From assembly GCA_007692485.1 (NCBI GenBank), contig REBY01000070.1, positions 1 through 57,690 of the forward strand: a DNA stretch of 57,690 nt, read 5' to 3'. The notes below the pieces were generated by a model. That model made no database searches, was not told where the DNA came from, and saw only the letters and a list, made by a program, of their open reading frames with translations. Source of the DNA: Pseudomonadaceae bacterium. Its GTDB lineage: Bacteria > Pseudomonadota > Gammaproteobacteria > Pseudomonadales > Pseudomonadaceae. The translations under genes were made by a program, and so were the position numbers. Below are positions 52,456 to 57,690 of the stretch, one piece after another. Each line of letters opens with the position of its first letter. Position 1 is the stretch's first letter.

Positions 52456-55400
52456 TCAGGCGTTGCGCGTGGTGCTCTGTAACGCTTGCGCCAGGTCGTC
52501 AAGTTTTAACGGCAGGCCATAGTGGTAGCCTTGCGCATAGTCCACACCGATGTCAGTCACAGCCTGCAGGGTGGCGCTGTTGGCAACATATTCGGCGATC
52601 ACTCGCTTGTTCAAGTGATGGCCCATTTCGGTAATCGAGCGTGCCAGCGCGTAATCGACTGGATTGCGTGTGATATCGCGAATAAAGGCCCCGTCAATTT
52701 TCAGGTAATCGACCGGCAAGCGTTTCAGGTAAGTATAAGACGATTGCCCGGCACCGAAGTCATCCAGTGAGAAGCGGCAACCTATACCACGCAATTCGTT
52801 GATAAAGTCGGCGGCTTCTTCAAGGTTGGCCACAGCGGTGGTTTCGGTGATTTCGAAAATGAGCTTGTCGCGCGGCACCGGGTAACGCGACAGGGCGCTA
52901 AACAGAAACTCCAGAAAACTGTCATCGTTTAATGAGTGGCCTGAGAGATTGATCGAGAAACCGCCGAAACGGGCCAATAGCCCCTCGTTGCACAACATCC
53001 ATTCCAGTACATGCTCGATGACCCAGCGGTCCACGGCATTCATTCGGTGATAGGTTTCTGCAACCTCGATAAAGGCCGCGGGGGGCATGGCCTGGCCATG
53101 CTCGTCGAGTACCCGCAACAAAATCTCGAAATGCGGCAATTGAGTATTGCCAGTAAGCGGTTGAATACGCTGGCAAATGAGTTGCAGTTGGTCTGCATCC
53201 AGAGCCCGGTTGATGCGGGTCATCCACTGCATGACTTCATCCAGGGCTTCAAGTTGCTCATCCCCCGGACGAACCCGCTGCACCTTGGTGCGACCGCCTT
53301 GTTTGGCCAGTCCGGCAGAGGTTTCCAGGCTGCGGAGTAATTCCATCGCGCTATGCGACGGGTTGTTGAAGCCTAGCAAGGTAACCGCAGTATTGATGAC
53401 GAAGCGATCATCGCCATGCTGAAAGCGCTCAGCTTCCAACGCCTGTTTCAGCGCTTGGGCCAGCGCCAGCCCGCCGTCATCGGGTGAGACGGGAAGCAGG
53501 AGGGCAAACTGGTCGGCACCGACGCGGCCGGCCAGGGCGTCAGTGGGTAACATGCTGCGAATACGCTCGGACAATTCCCGCAGCAAGCGATCACCGGCGG
53601 CATAGCCACAGGAGTTATTGATCAACTTGAATTGCAGCAAGTTAATGAACGTCAGCGTGTACTCCTGCCCCAGGCTGGCACAGGTGTTAACCACCTTTTC
53701 CAGACGCTGAATGAATTCACGCCTTGTTAGCAAGTTGGTCAGTGGGTCCTGGCTGGCATCCAGCGCCAGGCGCGCATAGACTTTCTGTACCAACGCATCG
53801 AGCCCTTGCTCGACCGGTTGTTGACTGAATTCCGGTCGGCTGGTCATCCGCCCATCACAGAGCATCTGCGCGATTTCATCCAGCTCCAGTGTCAGGCTGC
53901 GGGTACCCTGACGGTTAGCCAGTAATAGTCGGGTCATATCCGCGGATTGCCAGATAATTTGCGCGGGTTGGTGTTGGAAAGGCCCCCGGTTTACCTCGAA
54001 CCATTGCCCGGGTTTCAGCTTGCGTGCGCGTTGCAGCCAATGTCGCTGGTCCGTAGCGCCCTCCGCTAATGCTTGCAGCCGCGCTGCGCGCAGTTCACTG
54101 TCCAGAATAGGTGCCTGGTAGCGGCTGCGAGGAAACGCATCGGGCTCATTTAAGAGTAGGGCAATATCTTCCAGCAGATGAGCGTGTCGGCCAAGTTCAT
54201 CCGGGACCTTGGACAGGCCGATACGCACCAGCTTGAGTACATCCTTTGCTGCCAGTGGCTGCTCGGTCAGTGGTGTTTCGCGAACACTATCGCCCAACTG
54301 TGATGCCGCTTTGATGCACATGGACCAGGCCGGGCTTTCAGCACCTTCACGTAACCAGGTCAGTCGCATCAGGGCCTTCCAGCCATATTCGAGCAGGTCA
54401 AGCAGCGGCTGTGGGGCGGCGCTTGGCAGTACGGCCAGCAGCGCACTTTCGATGGCCTGGTTGGCCTGTTGCAAACGCTGCTGACCTTCGCATCGATCAC
54501 GTAGCCGGCCAAGGTTGCGTTCGGTCAGCCGCTGTTCGCGATGCACCAGGCGCTCCAGCGCGGTATCTACGGTTCGGAAACTGTCCGCTTCCGGGTTGCC
54601 GAGAATGCTCTGCACTGCCTGGGTTACCGCGGTACGGTTTTGTTCGGCATTCATGCTCTGGCTATCGGCCAGCACCGCCAGGTGGTTGATGGTCTTGCGC
54701 AGCGGATGTTGTGCCTGGTCCAGCAGAGCCGGGTCGCTCAGCAATTGGCGCAAGACGGGTAGCTGCAATTTGCGCAACTGGGCTTGTAACTCGGGCTGAA
54801 TGTGCTGATTGTGTGTCAGGTTGGTAAACAGCTCTTCGACCAGTTCAATCGTGTCAGCCGAATTACCGCTCAACTCAGGAGCATGCTGTTGAATCAAGGA
54901 ATGCAGATCTTGTTCGTTTAGCTGGGGGCTTTGTGTCTGGGCCAATTGCTGCTGTAGCTTGAGCAGGTTGTCCAGTGTGCTGGCGTTGACCTGAGGTGGC
55001 TCGGAGGCCTGAGGGTCATGCGGGCTGCGCCGGGATTGCTGTAACCGGTTAATCAGCTGCAGCTGCGGAACGACAGCTTGTTGAGGGCGCTCACTGTCGC
55101 CGGCGCTGGTTGCAGTATCCTCAGCCGGCGGTGTTGTAGCCCGGTCGCTTGTCTGGCGTTGTTCGCGTAATGCCTGGTCAGCAAGGTATTGGGTCGGGTC
55201 GAGATCTGGCAGCAATCCTGCGCCAGCAAAGCCTTGATTTAGCTGTTTATATAGCGGCTGCAGACGGCTTAGCAGGTGCGCTTGCAGGCATTCATAAATA
55301 ATGCGCAAGGCTTCGTGTGGCAGTTGCAAGGGTGTTATCGCGGCATGCAGGGCATGGCAGATAGCTGAGGGCGCAAAGGGGTTGGGGCAGTGCCGGCCGT

Positions 55401-56187
55401 GTCGCAGGGAGTAACCGGCATCCAGTCGCACTTGCAGGGCGATCAGGTCGTCGCGCCATTGTAGCTCAGCGCGGGAAATGGCCACCCTGACCAGCAACCA
55501 GTCTTCAAAGGCTTCCTTGCCAACCAAGCTGAGACTCTGGGCATTGGTGGAAACCCTGGGCTGTGCACTGATGATTGCCAGCGCCGCAGGTTGCTCCATG
55601 GCTTTGCCGAGGGTATCCAGGACTTGTTGGCGAATAGGGCTTTGTTGCGCGCGCAATTGCAGCATGGCGTCAAATAACAGCTGTTGCTCAGTTTGCGTGC
55701 GCTGCTGTTCAGCCGCTGTTAGCAGCGCATTATCGGCCAGTTCGAAGAAGTGGGTGAGATGGTCATCCATAAAGTCATGCAGGGTTGCCAAAGCGCTGGC
55801 CAGTGCGGCCTCGGCATCGGCTGTACTGACCTGCGTAGCAGCCGGCAGCGCAGCGGAGGTGTGCTGTTCCTGGGTTTGGGCGGCTGTGGCCAGGCAGGCC
55901 AGTTGATTGCGCGTGGCCTGGGTAAACCGCAAACCTAATAGCTGCCTGGATTGGTGGGCAACGACGACGGGAATGGCTTGAGGGCCTTGCGCAGCAAAAA
56001 ACAACAGCTGCAATTCACTGCCGCTGGCCAATGCTCGCTGTTCGGCTGGCGTCAGAGGAAGGTTGAGCTCAAGCAAAACGCCACCGCTGCTGTAATCCTT
56101 GATGCAGCCGGCTGATTTGAAGCCCTGGCTGTTTTTCAGCAAGGCTTCAAGATTGGCGATATGGCGCTGGTGTTGCCGCTTTTCCAT
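52456..56187 (-). CDS. PilZ - DUF1631 - GGDEF - EAL protein (decayed GGDEF)
   Basis: A 1243-aa cytoplasmic protein. A PilZ domain comes first (residues about 1-100; RxxxR at 4-8 and [11 protein letters not shown]). A long DUF1631 region follows (about 130-750), rich in Gln and Leu helices. Then come a GGDEF domain and an EAL domain. The GGDEF site reads GADQF (about residue 890) with no RxxD site, so cyclase activity is unlikely. The EAL motif reads EIL (about 1020), but [25 protein letters not shown] with YLKIDG, and AQGYHYG are kept. The prediction is a PilZ-sensing phosphodiesterase or GTP-gated effector. It stands alone between prfC and urtE. Confidence 0.86.
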   Translation of the reverse strand: MEKRQHQRHIANLEALLKNSQGFKSAGCIKDYSSGGVLLELNLPLTPAEQRALASGSELQLLFFAAQGPQAIPVVVAHQSRQLLGLRFTQATRNQLACLATAAQTQEQHTSAALPAATQVSTADAEAALASALATLHDFMDDHLTHFFELADNALLTAAEQQRTQTEQQLLFDAMLQLRAQQSPIRQQVLDTLGKAMEQPAALAIISAQPRVSTNAQSLSLVGKEAFEDWLLVRVAISRAELQWRDDLIALQVRLDAGYSLRHGRHCPNPFAPSAICHALHAAITPLQLPHEALRIIYECLQAHLLSRLQPLYKQLNQGFAGAGLLPDLDPTQYLADQALREQRQTSDRATTPPAEDTATSAGDSERPQQAVVPQLQLINRLQQSRRSPHDPQASEPPQVNASTLDNLLKLQQQLAQTQSPQLNEQDLHSLIQQHAPELSGNSADTIELVEELFTNLTHNQHIQPELQAQLRKLQLPVLRQLLSDPALLDQAQHPLRKTINHLAVLADSQSMNAEQNRTAVTQAVQSILGNPEADSFRTVDTALERLVHREQRLTERNLGRLRDRCEGQQRLQQANQAIESALLAVLPSAAPQPLLDLLEYGWKALMRLTWLREGAESPAWSMCIKAASQLGDSVRETPLTEQPLAAKDVLKLVRIGLSKVPDELGRHAHLLEDIALLLNEPDAFPRSRYQAPILDSELRAARLQALAEGATDQRHWLQRARKLKPGQWFEVNRGPFQHQPAQIIWQSADMTRLLLANRQGTRSLTLELDEIAQMLCDGRMTSRPEFSQQPVEQGLDALVQKVYARLALDASQDPLTNLLTRREFIQRLEKVVNTCASLGQEYTLTFINLLQFKLINNSCGYAAGDRLLRELSERIRSMLPTDALAGRVGADQFALLLPVSPDDGGLALAQALKQALEAERFQHGDDRFVINTAVTLLGFNNPSHSAMELLRSLETSAGLAKQGGRTKVQRVRPGDEQLEALDEVMQWMTRINRALDADQLQLICQRIQPLTGNTQLPHFEILLRVLDEHGQAMPPAAFIEVAETYHRMNAVDRWVIEHVLEWMLCNEGLLARFGGFSINLSGHSLNDDSFLEFLFSALSRYPVPRDKLIFEITETTAVANLEEAADFINELRGIGCRFSLDDFGAGQSSYTYLKRLPVDYLKIDGAFIRDITRNPVDYALARSITEMGHHLNKRVIAEYVANSATLQAVTDIGVDYAQGYHYGLPLKLDDLAQALQSTTRNA

Positions 56188-56338
56188 AGGGTGCTTGCCG
56201 CTCCTGATGATGGTCAGGAAGCTGTAGAGAAACTACATTGCATGACCACGCATTCAATGGGAGTATCGCGCTAATTACCGCAATATGAAATAGCCGTCCA
56301 AGCCTAATGTTTTACGCTATGTCCGCAGTTTTCCTTTC

Positions 56339-57034
56339 TTATACTGTCAGATACTGCTTGATCAGCTTGTCATCCAGCGTATCCATAGGCCCTTCTGCCA
56401 TGACCCGGCCACGCTCCATGATGAAAAAATCATCGGCCGCGCGGCGGGCAAAGGGCAGTTTCTGCTCGACCAGTAGCACGGTCAGCCCCAGTTCTTGATT
56501 CAGGCGACGGATAACATCGCTGATATCACGCACGATATTTGGCTGAATGCCCTCGGTCGGTTCATCCAGAATCAGCAGCTTGGGGTCGAGCACCAGTGCC
56601 CGACCAATCGCCAATTGCTGCTGCTGACCGCCAGAGAGATCGCCACCGCGGCGGTTTTTCATTTCCTTGAGTACCGGGAACAGCTCGTAGATCAGTGAGG
56701 GTATCTGCCGGGCGCGGTCCTTGCGTGCGCCGAGGGAGATTTTCAGGTTCTCCTCGACGGTCAATAGCGGAAAAATCTCACGGCCCTGGGGCACATAGCC
56801 GATGCCGGCGCGAGCACGGTTTTCCGTGCGCATGCGGCTGATATCCTGACCGTTGAACATGATCTGGCCATCGCGGATGGGCAGCAGCCCGGTGATGCAC
56901 TTGAGCAGGGTGGTTTTGCCGACGCCGTTACGGCCGAGCAGGCAGCCGCAGGTGCCTTCCTGCAGCTCCAGGTCCAGGTCCCAGAGAATATGGCTCTGGT
57001 TGTAGTACTGGTTGATTGACTTGATGCTGAGCAC
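56339..57034 (-). CDS. urtE: Urea ABC transporter ATP-binding subunit UrtE
   Basis: A 231-aa ABC ATPase. Walker A is LLGRNGVGKTTLLKC, the signature is LSGGQQQQLAIGRAL, Walker B LLILDEPTEG, and the H-loop reads LLVEQK. YVPQGREIFPLLTVEENL is typical of UrtE within the LivF-like group. With UrtD it energises urea uptake. It starts 5 nt after urtD and is the last gene of the operon on this map. No clear terminator follows; the 151-nt gap to the next gene holds nothing I can name. Confidence 0.93.
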   Translation of the reverse strand: MLSIKSINQYYNQSHILWDLDLELQEGTCGCLLGRNGVGKTTLLKCITGLLPIRDGQIMFNGQDISRMRTENRARAGIGYVPQGREIFPLLTVEENLKISLGARKDRARQIPSLIYELFPVLKEMKNRRGGDLSGGQQQQLAIGRALVLDPKLLILDEPTEGIQPNIVRDISDVIRRLNQELGLTVLLVEQKLPFARRAADDFFIMERGRVMAEGPMDTLDDKLIKQYLTV

Positions 57035-57039
57035 AGGCG

Positions 57040-57690
57040 TTATTCTCCCAGATAGACTTCGACCACTTTCGGGTCGTTCTGCACTTGATCCATGCTGCCT
57101 TCGGCCAGCACCGAACCCTGATGCAATACAGTGACGGTACGTGCAATTGAGCGCACAAAAGCCATGTCATGCTCGACCACCACCACCGAGTGCTTACCGG
57201 CTAGCGAGGTGAGCAATTCAGCCGTTTTTTCCACCTCTTCACCGGTCATCCCGGCTACGGGTTCATCGACCAGTAGTACCCGCGGGTTTTGCATGAGTAG
57301 CATGCCGATTTCCAACCACTGCTTCTGCCCGTGGGACAGTTCACCGGCATCCCGGCGTACCAATGTCTGCAAGCCGATCAGCTCCAGCACCTCGTCGATA
57401 CGTTCGCGCTGTAGGCTGCTCAGGTCGCGCAGTAGGGTAGACCAGACACGCTTGCTGCCAGCGCTGGCCAGTTCCAGATTCTCGAATACTGACAAGGCTT
57501 CGAAAATCGTTGGTTTCTGGAATTTACGTCCGATCCCGCCGCGAGCAATGCTGTGTTCAGACTGCTTGAGCAGGTTGATGCGTTGGCCGAACCACACGCT
57601 GCCGCTATCGGGCTTCGTCTTGCCGGTGATCACATCCATCATGGTGGTCTTGCCGGCCCCGTTGGGACCGATGATGCAGCGCAGCTCGCC
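57040..57690 (-). CDS. urtD: Urea ABC transporter ATP-binding subunit UrtD (5' end outside window)
   Basis: The C-terminal 216 residues of a LivG-like ABC ATPase; the frame runs open to the window edge. Walker A is seen just inside the edge (IIGPNGAGKTT), then GRKFQKPTIFEALSVFENLE, a signature-like LSHGQKQWLEIGMLL, and Walker B VLLVDEPVAGM. The KPTIFE and LSHGQKQW variants fit UrtD. Its downstream partner urtE supports the assignment; urtABC should lie beyond the window. Confidence 0.9.
   Translation of the reverse strand, partial: GELRCIIGPNGAGKTTMMDVITGKTKPDSGSVWFGQRINLLKQSEHSIARGGIGRKFQKPTIFEALSVFENLELASAGSKRVWSTLLRDLSSLQRERIDEVLELIGLQTLVRRDAGELSHGQKQWLEIGMLLMQNPRVLLVDEPVAGMTGEEVEKTAELLTSLAGKHSVVVVEHDMAFVRSIARTVTVLHQGSVLAEGSMDQVQNDPKVVEVYLGE

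Overview
The window looks like chromosomal core sequence of a gammaproteobacterium of the Pseudomonadaceae, most likely the Halopseudomonas / Pseudomonas pertucinogena side of the family. This is inferred from the gene set and gene order. From memory, two blocks match the P. aeruginosa chromosome: HAD phosphatase - rppH - ptsP - NRDE - TSUP - lgt - thyA - folA - ilvD (PA0335 to PA0353 region), and GspE-like ATPase - CYTH/CHAD - argE - argA (PA5210 to PA5204 region). I see no prophage, insertion sequence, CRISPR array, rRNA or integrase. Most genes are housekeeping.

Layout. 1-5.3 kb: a 3' gene fragment, a minus-strand DUF1538 membrane protein / PII-like / CBS operon, then gcvR, an HDOD gene and rlmI. 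5.3-5.8 kb: a non-coding block with a pair of inverted modular repeats. 5.8-20.9 kb: histidinol-phosphatase-like HAD, rppH-ptsP, NRDE, a four-repeat DUF4397 lipoprotein, TSUP, lgt-thyA-folA, a GGDEF-EAL protein, ilvD, chrA and rlmJ. 20.9-28.8 kb: GspE-like ATPase, CYTH/CHAD, argE, a second pair of modular repeats, amn and argA. 28.8-41.4 kb: OprD porin, a saccharopine-dehydrogenase-like gene, a four-gene envelope operon (DUF883, DUF1469, YqjK-like, AI-2E transporter family), nudE-cysQ-msrA, yrfG, rimB-rimK, hslR, hslO and pckA. 41.5-41.8 kb: a tRNA operon (Asn, Pro, Lys) with a good sigma-70 promoter. 42-57.7 kb: ndh, DUF3094, a CbiM-like membrane protein, SIMPL, a RegB/RegA (RoxS/RoxR)-type redox two-component system, a leucine-dehydrogenase-like gene, SDR, TatD-like, prfC, a large PilZ-DUF1631-GGDEF-EAL protein, and the end of a urea ABC transporter operon (urtD partial, urtE).

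Most unusual signal. Four copies of a modular intergenic element occur as two head-to-head pairs: 5401-5507 with 5613-5707, and 25534-25690 with 25756-25915. Each pair fills the gap between two convergent genes. Each copy has a shared core (GACACGC, then TCCCTG, GCTCGT, an inner stem, and CGGTC) enclosed by 22-30 bp arms. The arms differ completely between copies but are complementary within each copy.

Functional themes. Cyclic-di-GMP: one protein has an intact GGDEF and a decayed EAL, and another has a PilZ domain, a decayed GGDEF and a largely intact EAL. Ribosome maintenance: rlmI, rlmJ, rimK/rimB, hslR and prfC. Arginine synthesis: argA and argE. Redox and stress: msrA, hslO, RegBA, ndh. 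Translational coupling through ATGA-type overlaps is frequent. Several genes probably start downstream of the first possible start codon; those choices are explained per entry.
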